Assembly: GCF_017726655.1 (NCBI RefSeq)
Contig: NZ_CP072308.1
Coordinates: 1,054,001-1,118,000 of the forward strand
Direction: 5' to 3'
Length of the DNA: 64,000 nt
Origin: Agrobacterium tumefaciens
GTDB taxonomy: Bacteria > Pseudomonadota > Alphaproteobacteria > Rhizobiales > Rhizobiaceae
This document shows, piece after piece, positions 9,283 to 18,579 of the stretch. The notes under the pieces were generated by a model. That model ran no database searches. It worked only from the letters and a program-made list of their open reading frames with translations, and was not told the DNA's origin. The translations under genes and the position numbers were made by a program. Each line of letters opens with the position of its first letter. Position 1 is the first letter of the stretch.

Positions 9283-10035
9283 TCAGATGAACGGGCGTGG
9301 CCGCTTTTCGTCGTTTTCCCAGCCGGCAACGTGGCTCAAACCCGCATCGTCCAGCACCAAGCAGCCTTTGTCCGTCCAGCGGATGAGATCGCGATCAACC
9401 AGCTTTCTCAGCGTCTTGTTGGTGTGCACGATCGAAAGGCCGAGCGTATCGGCGACATGCTGCTGCGTGACGGGAATGGGGGTCTGACCCGGAAGCAGGT
9501 TTGCGGCCTTTGCCTTTCGATACAGGAAGGCGATGAGATAGGCGGCGCGCTCAATGGCGGTGCGACGCCCGATGCTCAGCAGGTGGTTGTCGAGCATGCG
9601 TTCTTCGCTCGCCGCAATCCATGTGAGGTCAAAGGCAAGTGTCGGGTGATCGGTGAAGAGATTGTTGAGCCGCGAACGCTCGAAGACGCAGAGCGTGACC
9701 GGCGACAGCGCTTCGACGGAATGCTCCATCTCGCCCATCACCGTTCCCTGCAGACCGACGAGATCACCCGGCATGACGTAATTGAGGATCTGCCTGCGCC
9801 CGTCTTCCAGGGTCTTGTAACGGAAGGCCCAGCCTTCAAGGACCGTATAAAGATGGGCGCTGTGGGAGCCTTCCATCAGGATGACGGAGCCGCTTTCCAC
9901 GGCGAGCTCCCCGGTCTTGAAACGGGAGACGAAATCCAGCTCCGGCGGGGAGAAATCCCGGAAATGCGGCAAGTCGCGCAGCGGACATTGCTGACAGGGC
10001 GTGGTCGAAATGCCGTTCGGTCTCTTTGGCGACAT
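9283..10035 (-). CDS. Crp/Fnr family transcription regulator
   Basis: A 250-residue protein with a cyclic-nucleotide-like sensor barrel (about 25-145), a long dimer helix (to about 180) and a C-terminal winged helix (TQQHVADTLGLSIVHTNKTLRKL region, about 190-213). It keeps three of the four cysteine positions of oxygen-sensing Fnr: C14 and C17 spaced CxxC, and C116 near the place of E. coli Fnr C122. The expected third N-terminal cysteine is replaced (P23/H24). A standard [4Fe-4S] sensor is therefore doubtful, and a different ligand is possible. A GGAAC/GTTCC inverted repeat at 10074-10090 precedes the gene. Confidence 0.85.
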   Translation of the reverse strand: MSPKRPNGISTTPCQQCPLRDLPHFRDFSPPELDFVSRFKTGELAVESGSVILMEGSHSAHLYTVLEGWAFRYKTLEDGRRQILNYVMPGDLVGLQGTVMGEMEHSVEALSPVTLCVFERSRLNNLFTDHPTLAFDLTWIAASEERMLDNHLLSIGRRTAIERAAYLIAFLYRKAKAANLLPGQTPIPVTQQHVADTLGLSIVHTNKTLRKLVDRDLIRWTDKGCLVLDDAGLSHVAGWENDEKRPRPFI

Positions 10036-10073
10036 GAATATCCATCATGAAAAAGGTTGCGCCCAATTGTTTT

Positions 10074-10090
10074 TGGAACAACCCGTTCCA
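10074..10090. promoter_or_regulatory. Inverted repeat upstream of the Crp/Fnr-type gene
   Basis: TGGAAC and GTTCCA arms separated by five bases lie 39 bases before the start of the Fnr-like regulator. A role as its own operator is a guess from position. Confidence 0.3.
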
Positions 10091-10182
10091 GGGATATTCA
10101 GTTCCCACCAGGGAATGAAGATATTCTCATAGCTTTCCGCCCCGCTTCGGCACCAATGACCGAAACGAGGCAGCAACGCGGA

Positions 10183-11133
10183 TCAGCCGCGCGGGAATTC
10201 CAGGCCCATCTCGCGGAAACGCTCGGGATCATCGCCCCAGTTCTCGCGCACTTTCACGAACAGGAAGAGGTGAACCGGCTGCTCGAGAATTTCAGACAGC
10301 TCCTTGCGCGAGGCGGTGGAGATGGCCTTGATCGCATCGCCGTTCTTGCCAAGCGCGATCTTCTTCTGGCTGTCGCGCTCGACATAGATCACCTGCTCGA
10401 TGCGCACCGAGCCGTCCTTGCGCTCTTCCCACTTCTCCGTCTCGACATGCGAAGCGTAGGGCAGTTCCTGATGCAGGCGCAGAAAGAGCTTCTCGCGGGT
10501 GATTTCGGCGGCGAGCTGGCGCATCGGCAGGTCGGAAATCTGATCTTCCGGATAATACCATGGCCCTTCCGGCAACTTGGTGGCGAGATAGTTCATCAGG
10601 TCTTCACAGCCCGAACCGTTGGTCGCCGAGATCATGAAGGTGCGGTCGAAGGCAACCGTCTCGTTGGCCGCGGCAGCAAGCTTGAGGAGATCTTCGCGCT
10701 TCACCTGGTCGATCTTGTTGAGACAGAGGATTTTTTTCTGCGGGACATCCTTCAGACCTTCGAGAATGGTCTCCGCATCGCCCTTCAGCCCGCGTTCGCT
10801 GTCGATCAGCAGCAGGATGAGATCGGCATCCTTCGCGCCGCCCCAGGCGGAGGTGACCATGGCGCGGTCCAGCCGGCGGCGCGGTTTGAAGATACCGGGG
10901 GTGTCCATGAACACGATCTGGGCGTTGTCGTGAATGGCGATGCCGCGCATGACCGCACGCGTCGTCTGCACCTTGTGGCTAACGATCGAGACCTTGGCGC
11001 CCACCAGCCGGTTGACCAGCGTCGACTTGCCGGCATTGGTTGGACCAATGAGGGCAACGAAGCCGGAGCGGGTCGGAAGGGCATTGTCTTCGCCCGTCGG
11101 GGCGTGGTTTTCGTGATCGGTCATGGTATCCAT
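10183..11133 (-). CDS. era: GTPase Era
   Basis: A 316-residue Ras-like GTPase with G1 GPTNAGKST (30-38), G3 DTPG (77-80), G4 NKID (139-142) and a C-terminal KH domain (about 215-295). Era binds the 3' end of 16S rRNA and helps mature the 30S subunit. The first 20 or so residues are a charged extension before the GTPase core. ATGs at 11133 and 11124 are both possible starts and neither has a strong Shine-Dalgarno site. It follows rnc and lepB on the same strand, the conserved lepB-rnc-era order, so coupling of RNA processing and ribosome assembly is expected. Confidence 0.96.
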   Translation of the reverse strand: MDTMTDHENHAPTGEDNALPTRSGFVALIGPTNAGKSTLVNRLVGAKVSIVSHKVQTTRAVMRGIAIHDNAQIVFMDTPGIFKPRRRLDRAMVTSAWGGAKDADLILLLIDSERGLKGDAETILEGLKDVPQKKILCLNKIDQVKREDLLKLAAAANETVAFDRTFMISATNGSGCEDLMNYLATKLPEGPWYYPEDQISDLPMRQLAAEITREKLFLRLHQELPYASHVETEKWEERKDGSVRIEQVIYVERDSQKKIALGKNGDAIKAISTASRKELSEILEQPVHLFLFVKVRENWGDDPERFREMGLEFPRG

Positions 11134-11215
11134 TCAAGGTCAGAGGTATTCAACATGCGGCCAGAGGGCTCGCCATGCGCTTGATAGTCAGCTGCCGTCG
11201 CCGGCCCGCCCAGTT

Positions 11216-11929
11216 TCAGGTGAGGCTTTTCTGCCAGACGCCTTCGCGTTCCAGCAATCTGGTTGCCGCCACCTGCTCGGCCGCGCGCTTGGAGCGCTCG
11301 ACGCCAGTTTCCGGCTTCACGCCGGGAATTTCAACAGTCACCGTAAAGCGGGGATCGTGATCCGGTCCGGAGCGATCGTCAACCCGGTAGGAGGGTGTGA
11401 CCGCAAACTTTGCGTGCGCCCATTCCTGCAGTTCGGTCTTGGCATCACGCCGCCCGGCATCCGCGCTTGTGGCGCGGCCCTGCCAGTATTTCAGGATAAA
11501 CTTGCGCGACGCATCCAGCCCGCCATCCAGATAGATGGTCGCAATCAGGCTTTCCACGACATCGGCACGGACGTTGAGCATTGCCTTGCCGGTGAGTTTT
11601 TTGACATCGGATCCGGTGCGGATGAAATTATGAAGGCCCATCTCGTCCGCGATCGACGCGCAGGATTCGGCACTGACCAGCTGGTTCAGCCGCACCGACA
11701 ATTCGCCCTCGGTGGCGTTGCGGAAAAGAGAGAACAGCAGTTCGGCAACACAGAGACCGAGAACGCGATCGCCCAGAAACTCCAGCCGCTCATAATTCCC
11801 GGCAGAGGCAGAGCGGGCACTGGCATGGGTCAGGGCCCGGTCCAGCCGGGCCTTTTCCTTAAATTCATATCCGATCAACGCTTCCAGACGGGAAATCTCG
11901 TCCGTGGAAAGCGGCTTGGTCTTGCTCAT
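11216..11929 (-). CDS. rnc: Ribonuclease III
   Basis: A 237-residue enzyme with the RNase III signature NYERLEFLGDRVL (45-57), catalytic acidic residues E50, D54, D123 and E126, and a C-terminal double-stranded RNA-binding domain (about 165-235). It cleaves structured RNA, including rRNA precursors. The ATG at 11929 overlaps the lepB stop as ATGA, which fixes the start. An in-frame upstream ATG at 11980 would lie inside lepB. Confidence 0.96.
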   Translation of the reverse strand: MSKTKPLSTDEISRLEALIGYEFKEKARLDRALTHASARSASAGNYERLEFLGDRVLGLCVAELLFSLFRNATEGELSVRLNQLVSAESCASIADEMGLHNFIRTGSDVKKLTGKAMLNVRADVVESLIATIYLDGGLDASRKFILKYWQGRATSADAGRRDAKTELQEWAHAKFAVTPSYRVDDRSGPDHDPRFTVTVEIPGVKPETGVERSKRAAEQVAATRLLEREGVWQKSLT

Positions 11930-12672
11930 CCCACAACCTTGAACAGGCGGTCCCAACGCATGTTGGCCGGCCATTCCCAAATGCGGCTGAATGGCGTGTC
12001 GTTGCCCAGCGAGAAGAAGATGACACTGGCGCGGCCGATCAGGTTTTCTTCCGGTACGAAACCGACGTCGAAACGGCTGTCGAGCGAATTGTCGCGGTTG
12101 TCGCCCATCATGAAATAATGGCCTTCAGGGACCACGAATTCGCGGGTGTTGTCACCGCGGGAATCGGGAGACTGGTCAAGCGTGTCGTAGGTGACGCCGT
12201 TGTCGAGCGTTTCGCGGAACACAGGGACGTTGGTGCCGGGATCGGCGCGGTAATCGGACGTGAAGGTGCCATCGGGCTGCTTCGGCACCGGCTGGCCATT
12301 GATGAACAGCACGCCGTTCGTCACCTGCACGCGGTCACCGGGTAAGCCGACCAGGCGCTTGATGTAGTCCACTTCAGGATTGGGTGGCAGGCGGAAGACC
12401 ACGACATCGCCGCGCTTCGGCTTGCTGAATTCGAGGATGCGGCCGGAGAAAAGATTGGGCGAAAATGGCAGCGAATATTTCGAATAGCCGTAGGAGAACT
12501 TGTTGACGAACAGATAGTCCCCCACCAGCAGCGTCGGCATCATCGAACCCGAGGGGATCGTGAAGGGCTGAAAAAGCACGGTGCGGATGACCATGGCCAG
12601 CAGCAGCGCCTGAATGATGACCTTGACGTTCTCCCAGAGGGCGTTCTGCTTCTTTTCAGCTTTTTCCGACAC
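11926..12672 (-). CDS. lepB: Signal peptidase I
   Basis: A 248-residue membrane protease with one N-terminal transmembrane segment (about 17-36), catalytic S43 in PSGSMMPTL, general-base K105 in DYIKRLVGLPGD, and the later GDNRDNSLDSR box. It removes signal peptides from exported proteins in the periplasm, which would include the porins and lytic transglycosylase of this window. It is translationally coupled to rnc by an ATGA overlap. The 206-bp gap upstream to acpS shows no gene. Confidence 0.96.
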   Translation of the reverse strand: MSEKAEKKQNALWENVKVIIQALLLAMVIRTVLFQPFTIPSGSMMPTLLVGDYLFVNKFSYGYSKYSLPFSPNLFSGRILEFSKPKRGDVVVFRLPPNPEVDYIKRLVGLPGDRVQVTNGVLFINGQPVPKQPDGTFTSDYRADPGTNVPVFRETLDNGVTYDTLDQSPDSRGDNTREFVVPEGHYFMMGDNRDNSLDSRFDVGFVPEENLIGRASVIFFSLGNDTPFSRIWEWPANMRWDRLFKVVG

Positions 12673-12878
12673 TTATAGACCTGCCTGATTGTTTCCCGGC
12701 TCCTTCGATCTCAGAAGCTCCCGGGCCGTTGCTTATCGCGCCTTGGGCGGGTGATGCTGTGTCACGCGGCCGCCAACGCTTTCATATTTCTGCGACTTCT
12801 CTAGAACCTTTCCAGCCCGAAGGGAAGCGCTTCTGTCACACGCCCGCAAATAGAGCGCCATTATGGCGGGGGAGCGCC

Positions 12879-13283
12879 TCAGTCGTTCACGGGAAGCGCC
12901 TCGATAATCACGAAAGCCTGAGCGTAAGGAAAGTCGTCCGTGATGGTCAGATGGATGCTGGCGCGGTGGCCGGCAGGCAGCATCGCCGCCAGCCTTTCCC
13001 CTGCCCCGTTGGTCAGGATCATCGTCGGCTTGCCGCCCGGCAGGTTGACAACGCCCATGTCCCTCCAGAAGACGCCGTTGGCAAGCCCGGTCCCGAGCGC
13101 CTTGGAGCAGGCTTCCTTGGCGGCAAAACGCTTGGCGTAGGAGGCCGCGCGGTTCTTCCGGCCATCGGATTTTGCACGCTCGATATCAGTGAAACAGCGA
13201 TGGGTGAAACGCTCGCCAAAGCGCTCGATCGATTTTTCGACGCGGCGGATGTCGATCAGGTCGCTGCCTAATCCAATGATCAT
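12879..13283 (-). CDS. acpS: Holo-[acyl-carrier-protein] synthase
   Basis: A 134-residue phosphopantetheinyl transferase with GSDLIDI (metal ligand D8) and [12 protein letters not shown] (E57), the two family signatures. It transfers 4'-phosphopantetheine from CoA to acyl carrier protein. The ATG overlaps the stop of the DUF2062 gene (ATGA), so the two are co-translated. In many proteobacteria pdxJ sits next to acpS, but here the DUF2062 membrane protein takes that place. Confidence 0.95.
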   Translation of the reverse strand: MIIGLGSDLIDIRRVEKSIERFGERFTHRCFTDIERAKSDGRKNRAASYAKRFAAKEACSKALGTGLANGVFWRDMGVVNLPGGKPTMILTNGAGERLAAMLPAGHRASIHLTITDDFPYAQAFVIIEALPVND

Positions 13284-13858
13284 TTCAACATCTCCAGGGA
13301 AGCGTTTTTATTGGCGGCGCGCAGCGCGAGGTTTTCCACTTTGCGCCGCTGGAAACCGCTGACGAGGCCATGGACGGCGACGTAAGCCACAACGGCGCTG
13401 ATGGCGGCGGGAAGTATCGCGCCGACTGTCATGGGTTCCAGCACCGGCGTCCAGATCTGCCGGAATTCGAGGTGGCTGAACAGCGCGACAAAATCTACAT
13501 GCCCGGCGCTCTCTGCCGACTTTCGCCCGAGAATGACATGACCGAGCTCCCAGGTGGATGCCCAGATGAACGGAAATGTCAGTGGATTGGCGAACGTCGT
13601 GCCGAGCGCGGCGGCCACGAGGTTGACGCGCAGGAGGAAGCCGAGCGCCATGGCGATGATGATGTGTACGCCGAGAAACGGTGTCCAGGCAACGGCAATG
13701 CCGATGGCGACGCCGGCGGCAATCGAATGCGGTGAAGCGGAAAGCCTCAGCAGGCGCAGCTTCATATAGCGCAGGGAACGGGAAAAGCCCGTTCGCGGCC
13801 AGAACAGGTCGCGAATCTTCTCTGAAAAACCAACGGGTTCACGGCGGCGAAACGGCAT
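13280..13858 (-). CDS. DUF2062 membrane protein
   Basis: A 192-residue protein with about three or four hydrophobic segments: [19 protein letters not shown] (from about 45), a following helix, and a C-terminal [15 protein letters not shown]. The WTPFLGVHI and [11 protein letters not shown] motifs identify DUF2062, an inner-membrane family of unknown function. It is the promoter-proximal gene of a pair with acpS, overlapping by four bases. No biochemical role can be stated. Confidence 0.85.
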   Translation of the reverse strand: MPFRRREPVGFSEKIRDLFWPRTGFSRSLRYMKLRLLRLSASPHSIAAGVAIGIAVAWTPFLGVHIIIAMALGFLLRVNLVAAALGTTFANPLTFPFIWASTWELGHVILGRKSAESAGHVDFVALFSHLEFRQIWTPVLEPMTVGAILPAAISAVVAYVAVHGLVSGFQRRKVENLALRAANKNASLEMLK

Positions 13859-13944
13859 GAGGGCAGTCTATTTCATCGCCCCGGCCGCGCCAAGAGCATC
13901 GTAGACGACGCAGGGATTTCTTTTGCAGGTATATTCTCCGCGTC

Positions 13945-14058
13945 CGTCATTCCGGCCTTGAGCCGGTATCCAGCCGACGTGCGTCTGCGCGGCGAGAAGA
14001 CTCTTTCCAGCCCAAGGACTTGGGCTGGCTGGATGCCGGATCAAGTCTGGCATGACGG
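13945..14058. repeat. Dispersed 110-bp palindromic repeat, copy A
   Basis: An inverted-repeat unit bounded by CGTCATTCCGGCC and GGCATGACGG, with an internal palindrome CCAAGGACTTGG. Five relatives occur in this window (20105, 32771, 44045, 47849, 57581), all intergenic. It fills most of the 441-bp space between the DUF2062 and DUF3563 genes. Nothing else is recognisable in that space. Confidence 0.85.
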
Positions 14059-14299
14059 GACGCGGAATGTCACGAATACCGTGAATATCGAGCCTTCGAT
14101 ATCAGTCCCCATTTGATGTCGTCTATTGCGACGGGGAACTGAACCGGGATTTTTTGCGGCGTATTGGTCAACCAGTTTGGGACAACCGCCTGTAGCGCGC
14201 ATTCACACAGTTTTGCAGGATTACAGGGGCGAGCGTGCCAACGGCCATGCCCCTCCTAGTCTCATACGCATGGCAAGTAGCTGCCATGCGCTGAGTGCA

Positions 14300-14446
14300 T
14301 TACCGGCGGAACAGGCCGCGGTCGATTTCGCGCTGGCGGAACTCGAGGTCGACATTCGATACCGAGGCGCTGAGATATTCGAATTCGCGTTCCTGCGTGG
14401 TCTTGCCGCGAACGGCGCGGGCGATCTTGCGAAGCGGAGTAAACAT
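14300..14446 (-). CDS. DUF3563 family small protein
   Basis: A 48-residue basic protein beginning MFTPLRKIARAVRG and ending IDRGLFRR, with the ERE(F/Y)EYLSASVSNVDLE core typical of DUF3563. The family is found in proteobacteria and its function is unknown. The internal ATG at 14446 is chosen over longer frames because AAGGACC lies about nine bases upstream and the family starts here. It stands downstream of rel but beyond a terminator-like hairpin (14579-14613), so it probably has its own promoter. Confidence 0.75.
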   Translation of the reverse strand: MFTPLRKIARAVRGKTTQEREFEYLSASVSNVDLEFRQREIDRGLFRR

Positions 14447-14574
14447 GATTTTCGGTCCTTTCGGTTTGGAACTGGCGTTTCTCATCGGTGTAAATCCACC
14501 GGCTCGCCGCGTTTCCGTCTCTTCAATTTCTGAGGAGAAGATAGTTGAAACCCGCGTTAACCACCAGAGACAGG

Positions 14575-14613
14575 AAAAGGCCGCTGCCATGCATTTAACG
14601 CATAGCAACGGCC
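14575..14613 (-). terminator. Probable terminator of rel
   Basis: On the minus strand GGCCGTTGC pairs with GCAGCGGCC (one G-U pair), followed by TTTTCC, 31 bases after the rel stop codon. Confidence 0.65.
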
Positions 14614-14643
14614 CTTTGCCTCTTGCGAAGGATCAAAAATGCC

Positions 14644-16878
14644 TCAATCGAAGGCACGCGTCACTGTTGACACGCAGTCTAGATCTTTCAACTGCGACAG
14701 AAGCTGGTTCAGCTGCCGGAGATCCCAGACCTCCACATCCAGCGCCAGCTCGGAGAAGTCAGTACCGATGCGGACCATGTTGAGGCCGCGGATGTTGACG
14801 TCGAGCGTCGCGATCGACTGCGCGACCGAGGCGAGCGTGCCTGGTTCGTTGAGCGCATTGATCATCACCCGCGCCATGAAGCGCGACTTGTTCGCCTCAT
14901 CAAGGTCCCAGCGCACATCGATCCAACGTTCCGGCTCGTCATCGAAGCGTTGCAGCGCCGGCGCCTGGATCGGATAGATGGTGATGCCCTTGCCTTTTTC
15001 CATGATACCCACGATGCGGTCCCCCGGAACGGCGCCGGCAGCACTGAAGTGCACGTCGAGATTGCCGGAGAGGCCGCGGATCGGCAAAGGATCGGGTCCA
15101 TCCAGCATTTCAGCCGCACCGTCATCTTCCAGCACCGAGCGCGACTTGCCGGGAATCTTGAAGACCATGCCGGAGGCGCTGCGCATGTTGAACCAGCCGT
15201 CGTCGCCGGTCATCTTCACGGTCACGCGCTCATCCTGATAATCCGGGAAGACCGCACGCAGCACATCGAGCGAGGAGACTTCGCCGCGGCCGACGGCTGC
15301 GATGGCGTCTTCGACATCCTTCTGCGCCAGACGATGCAGCACCGGCTTCAGGGCGTCGCGCGAGAAGGTCTTGCCGGCACGCTCGAAGGTGCGCTCCAGA
15401 ATACGATAGCCGAGGCCGGAGTACTGCTTGCGGATCGCCATGCGGGTGGCGCGGCGGATGGCCGAACGCGCCTTGCCCGTCACCACCACCTCTTCCCAAG
15501 CCGCGGGCGGCACCTGCACGCCCGAGCGGATGATTTCGACTTCGTCACCGTTGTTGAGCCGCGTGACAAGCGGCATGATCCGGCCGTTGATCTTGGCGCC
15601 GACAGTGGTGTCGCCGATATTGGTGTGAACCGCATAGGCGAAATCGATCGGGGTCGCGCCGCGCGGCAGCGCGATCAGCTTGCCCTTGGGCGTAAAGCAG
15701 AAGACCTGATCCTGGAAAAGTTCGAGCTTGGTGTGCTCCAGGAATTCTTCCGGGCTATCGCCCTCTGCGAGCGATTCGATGGTGTGGCGCAGCCAGGAAT
15801 AGGCGTTCGATTCCTTGGAGAGAAGATCGCCCTCTCCGCTCTCGCCATCCTTGTAAAGCGCATGGGCGGCGATGCCGAATTCGGCAATCTCATGCATGCG
15901 CTTGGTGCGGATCTGCAGCTCGATACGCTGACGCGAGGGACCAACGATCGTGGTGTGGATAGAGCGATAGTCGTTCTGCTTCGGTGTCGAGATGTAGTCC
16001 TTGAACCGGCCGGGCACCACGCGCCAGCGGGTATGAACGACGCCCAGCGCCCGGTAACACGACGGTATATCGTCAACGAGGATGCGGAACCCGTAAACAT
16101 CGGACAGTTGCTCGAAGGAAAGCGACTTCGACTGCATCTTTCGAAACACCGAGTACGGCTTCTTCTGCCGGCCCTTGACGCCAGCACCGATCAGGCCATT
16201 GGCTACAAGAAGTTCGCGCAGCTCGTCCTCGATTTTCTTAATCAGGCCTTCGTTGCGCGTTTCCAGTTCCTGCAGCCGTTTCGTCACCGTCCCGTAGGCT
16301 TCCGGGTTCAGATAGCGAAAGGACAGGTCCTCAAGCTCGTCGCGCATGTCCTGCATGCCCATGCGGCCGGCGAGCGGCGCATAGATTTCCATCGTCTCTT
16401 CGGAAATGCGGCTGCGCTTGTCCGCCGGCATGTATTCCATGGTGCGCATATTGTGCAGGCGGTCGGCCAGCTTGACCAGGAGAACACGAACGTCATCGGA
16501 AATGGCAAGCAGCAGCTTGCGCAGGTTCTCTGCCTGCTTGGCCTTGCGGGTGACGAGATCGAGCTTCTTGAGCTTGGTCAGGCCTTCGACCAGCCTCCCA
16601 ATATCCTCACCGAAAAGCTCGTCGATTTCGGCGCGGGTGGCGGTCGTATCCTCGATCGTGTCGTGCAGCAGGGCAACTGCAATCGTGGACTCGTCAAGGT
16701 GCATCTCAGTGAGGATCGCGGCAACTTCCAGCGGATGCGAGATGTAGGGGTCGCCATTGGCCCGCTTTTGCTGACCATGTTTCTGCATCGCGTAAACATA
16801 GGCCTTGTTCAGCAGGGCCTCATTCGCATCCGGTTTATATTTTTGAACCCGTTCAACGAGTTCGTATTGCCGCATCAT
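14644..16878 (-). CDS. rel: Bifunctional (p)ppGpp synthetase/hydrolase (Rsh)
   Basis: A 744-residue RelA/SpoT homologue: HD hydrolase domain with H48 and H72-D73 (LLHDTIEDT), synthetase domain with KKPYSVFRKM and the RFKD motif that marks bifunctional enzymes (monofunctional RelA has ExDD), TGS domain (CFTPKGKLIALPRGATPIDF) and a C-terminal ACT domain. It makes and degrades the stringent-response alarmone. This appears to be the single long Rsh usual in rhizobia. I start at the ATG at 16878 (MMRQYELVERVQKYKP), where the family begins. The longer frame from 16938 adds unconserved residues. rpoZ lies just upstream on the same strand, the conserved rpoZ-rel order. Confidence 0.95.
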   Translation of the reverse strand: MMRQYELVERVQKYKPDANEALLNKAYVYAMQKHGQQKRANGDPYISHPLEVAAILTEMHLDESTIAVALLHDTIEDTTATRAEIDELFGEDIGRLVEGLTKLKKLDLVTRKAKQAENLRKLLLAISDDVRVLLVKLADRLHNMRTMEYMPADKRSRISEETMEIYAPLAGRMGMQDMRDELEDLSFRYLNPEAYGTVTKRLQELETRNEGLIKKIEDELRELLVANGLIGAGVKGRQKKPYSVFRKMQSKSLSFEQLSDVYGFRILVDDIPSCYRALGVVHTRWRVVPGRFKDYISTPKQNDYRSIHTTIVGPSRQRIELQIRTKRMHEIAEFGIAAHALYKDGESGEGDLLSKESNAYSWLRHTIESLAEGDSPEEFLEHTKLELFQDQVFCFTPKGKLIALPRGATPIDFAYAVHTNIGDTTVGAKINGRIMPLVTRLNNGDEVEIIRSGVQVPPAAWEEVVVTGKARSAIRRATRMAIRKQYSGLGYRILERTFERAGKTFSRDALKPVLHRLAQKDVEDAIAAVGRGEVSSLDVLRAVFPDYQDERVTVKMTGDDGWFNMRSASGMVFKIPGKSRSVLEDDGAAEMLDGPDPLPIRGLSGNLDVHFSAAGAVPGDRIVGIMEKGKGITIYPIQAPALQRFDDEPERWIDVRWDLDEANKSRFMARVMINALNEPGTLASVAQSIATLDVNIRGLNMVRIGTDFSELALDVEVWDLRQLNQLLSQLKDLDCVSTVTRAFD

Positions 16879-17010
16879 GCAATATTCCACAAAAAGAAAG
16901 CGCGCCAACCTAGGGGTCGGCGCACAATGCTGCATCAATAGGGATCAGATTATGACGGCAACTATTGACAGACGGTAACCACCGCCTGCCAAAGGCATCA
17001 TAAAACCGGA

Positions 17011-17400
17011 TCAATAATCGTCATTTTTTTCCGGCGGCACAAGGCCTTCGATACCGGCCAGCAGTTCTTCTTCCGACATCTGGTCGAACGTAACGGTTTC
17101 CGGCTGGTCGTCGTCTTCGCTGTCGGCAGATGCGGCTGCAAGCGTGACCGGATCGGGCTCGGGCTCGTCCACTTCCACATGCTTCTGCAGCGAGTGGATG
17201 AGATCTTCCTTCAGATCGTCAGGAGACAAAGTCTCGTCAGCGATTTCGCGCAGGGCGACGACGGGGTTCTTGTCGTTGTCGCGGTCGATCGTGATCGAGG
17301 AGCCCTGCGAAATCTGGCGTGCACGGTGGCTGGCCAGAAGCACCAGTTCGAAACGGTTGTCTACTTTATCAATGCAATCTTCAACTGTGACGCGGGCCAT
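17011..17400 (-). CDS. rpoZ: RNA polymerase omega subunit
   Basis: A 129-residue protein starting [21 protein letters not shown] with the RARQIS segment of the omega fold, then an acidic alpha-proteobacterial C-terminal tail rich in Asp/Glu. Omega chaperones the beta' subunit and forms part of a (p)ppGpp site on RNA polymerase. Its position immediately upstream of rel links producer and target of the alarmone. Confidence 0.95.
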   Translation of the reverse strand: MARVTVEDCIDKVDNRFELVLLASHRARQISQGSSITIDRDNDKNPVVALREIADETLSPDDLKEDLIHSLQKHVEVDEPEPDPVTLAAASADSEDDDQPETVTFDQMSEEELLAGIEGLVPPEKNDDY

Positions 17401-17793
17401 TGCCTGTCCTTTATGGGTCGTAATGTCGTGGATCAGAGCGCCGTGCAGATGGAGCGATGCACCGGCTATGCCCTAACCTATTGAATCTGCGCCTCGTGCC
17501 TGTTCAAAAAACACCGATGGTTTTTTGTGACGACGCTTTCCAGCCTCCGATACAGCCATTGGCCGCGGAATTCAAGTTTTTCCTGTATTTGGCGTCTGCT
17601 GGCACCTTATCCCCCATGTTTGGCGCCTGTTGGACAGAATGTCCAGAAGAATTGTCTTGGAATAAGGGGGAAGGTAGCTTACTTAAAACGCAACGGCGGC
17701 ACGCAAAGCGCGTTGATGCGACATGTTTTTTGGCGTTACCGACCGGATATAAAAGCCAGATAATGGCCTTTCCAAAAAAAGGAATTGAATGGA
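17401..17793. other. Intergenic promoter region between rpoZ and the NYN gene
   Basis: This 393-bp gap separates divergent genes and is less GC-rich than its surroundings. It must hold both promoters. Open frames across it overlap one another and carry no family features. I see no RNA gene or named operator. Confidence 0.4.
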
Positions 17794-18363
17794 ATGTTCG
17801 ATCCACGGGAAAAAATTGCGCTCTTTATAGATGGAGCCAATCTTTATGCTGCATCGAAAAGCCTGGGATTCGATATCGACTACCGCAAGCTTCTGAAGGC
17901 GTTTCAAAAGCGTGGATATCTTCTGCGCGCCTATTATTACACTGCCTTGATCGAGGATCAGGAGTATTCCTCGATCCGCCCGCTGATCGACTGGCTAGAC
18001 TATAATGGTTACAAGGTTGTGACGAAGCCGGCGAAGGAATTCACCGACGCGCTGGGTCGCCGCAAGATCAAGGGCAACATGGACATCGAATTGGCAGTCG
18101 ATGCGATGGAACAGTCCGAAACCGTCGACCATCTGGTGCTGTTCTCGGGCGACGGCGATTTCACCACGCTGGTGGACGCGCTGCAGCGCAAGGGCCGAAA
18201 GGTATCCGTGGTTTCGACCATGGCCACGCAGCCAGCCATGATAGCCGACGATCTGCGTCGCCAGGCTGACCACTTTATCGATCTGATGACGCTGAAGGCA
18301 GAAATCGGCCGCGACCCGGCCGAGCGCCCGGTCCGTCACGCCGAAGGCCCGGAAACGGTCTGA
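17794..18363 (+). CDS. NYN domain (PIN-like) protein, LabA/DUF88 family
   Basis: A 189-residue protein with the NYN nuclease fold: FIDGANLY (D13, N16), an interior DIELAVDAM segment, and VLFSGDGDFTTLV supplying further acidic metal ligands. The family is related to PIN nucleases and is presumed to act on RNA. The ATG at 17794 follows AAGGAA by ten bases. The nearby TTG at 17785 sits directly against that site and is unlikely. It is monocistronic with a strong terminator directly behind it. Target RNA is unknown. Confidence 0.85.
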   Translation: MFDPREKIALFIDGANLYAASKSLGFDIDYRKLLKAFQKRGYLLRAYYYTALIEDQEYSSIRPLIDWLDYNGYKVVTKPAKEFTDALGRRKIKGNMDIELAVDAMEQSETVDHLVLFSGDGDFTTLVDALQRKGRKVSVVSTMATQPAMIADDLRRQADHFIDLMTLKAEIGRDPAERPVRHAEGPETV

Positions 18364-18390
18364 CGCCGGCTTGAAAGCTGCTTTTCATAA

Positions 18391-18424
18391 AAACGCGTCC
18401 GTTGAGAAACGGGCGCGTTTTTGT
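18391..18424 (+). terminator. Rho-independent terminator of the NYN gene
   Basis: A 13-bp stem AAACGCGTCCGTT/AACGGGCGCGTTT (one G-T pair) around a GAGA loop, followed by TTGTTT, begins 28 bases after the stop. Confidence 0.85.
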
Positions 18425-18509
18425 TTGAGCCGCGACCGGCAAGGTAAAAAAGTCCCTTTAGAATTAACAAAGATCAATTACCGACAGTTGAAATTATATC
18501 TTGGTTAAT

Positions 18510-18525
18510 TTTAGACGTGTCTAAA
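18510..18525. promoter_or_regulatory. Perfect inverted repeat in the chemoreceptor promoter
   Basis: TTTAGAC and GTCTAAA flank two bases, 55 bases upstream of the globin-coupled receptor start, in an AT-rich stretch. The symmetry suggests an operator for a dimeric regulator. The protein is unknown. Confidence 0.4.
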
Positions 18526-18579
18526 TCACGCAAAGGCACCAAACACATGATTTGGGGTGCCACAGCAGGATGACGAGAC

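Noticed and set aside
10057..11184. 375-codon plus-strand frame
   Set aside because: Covers era in reverse, with no family features.
14950..16941. 663-codon plus-strand frame
   Set aside because: Antisense to rel with no ribosome-binding site or domain.
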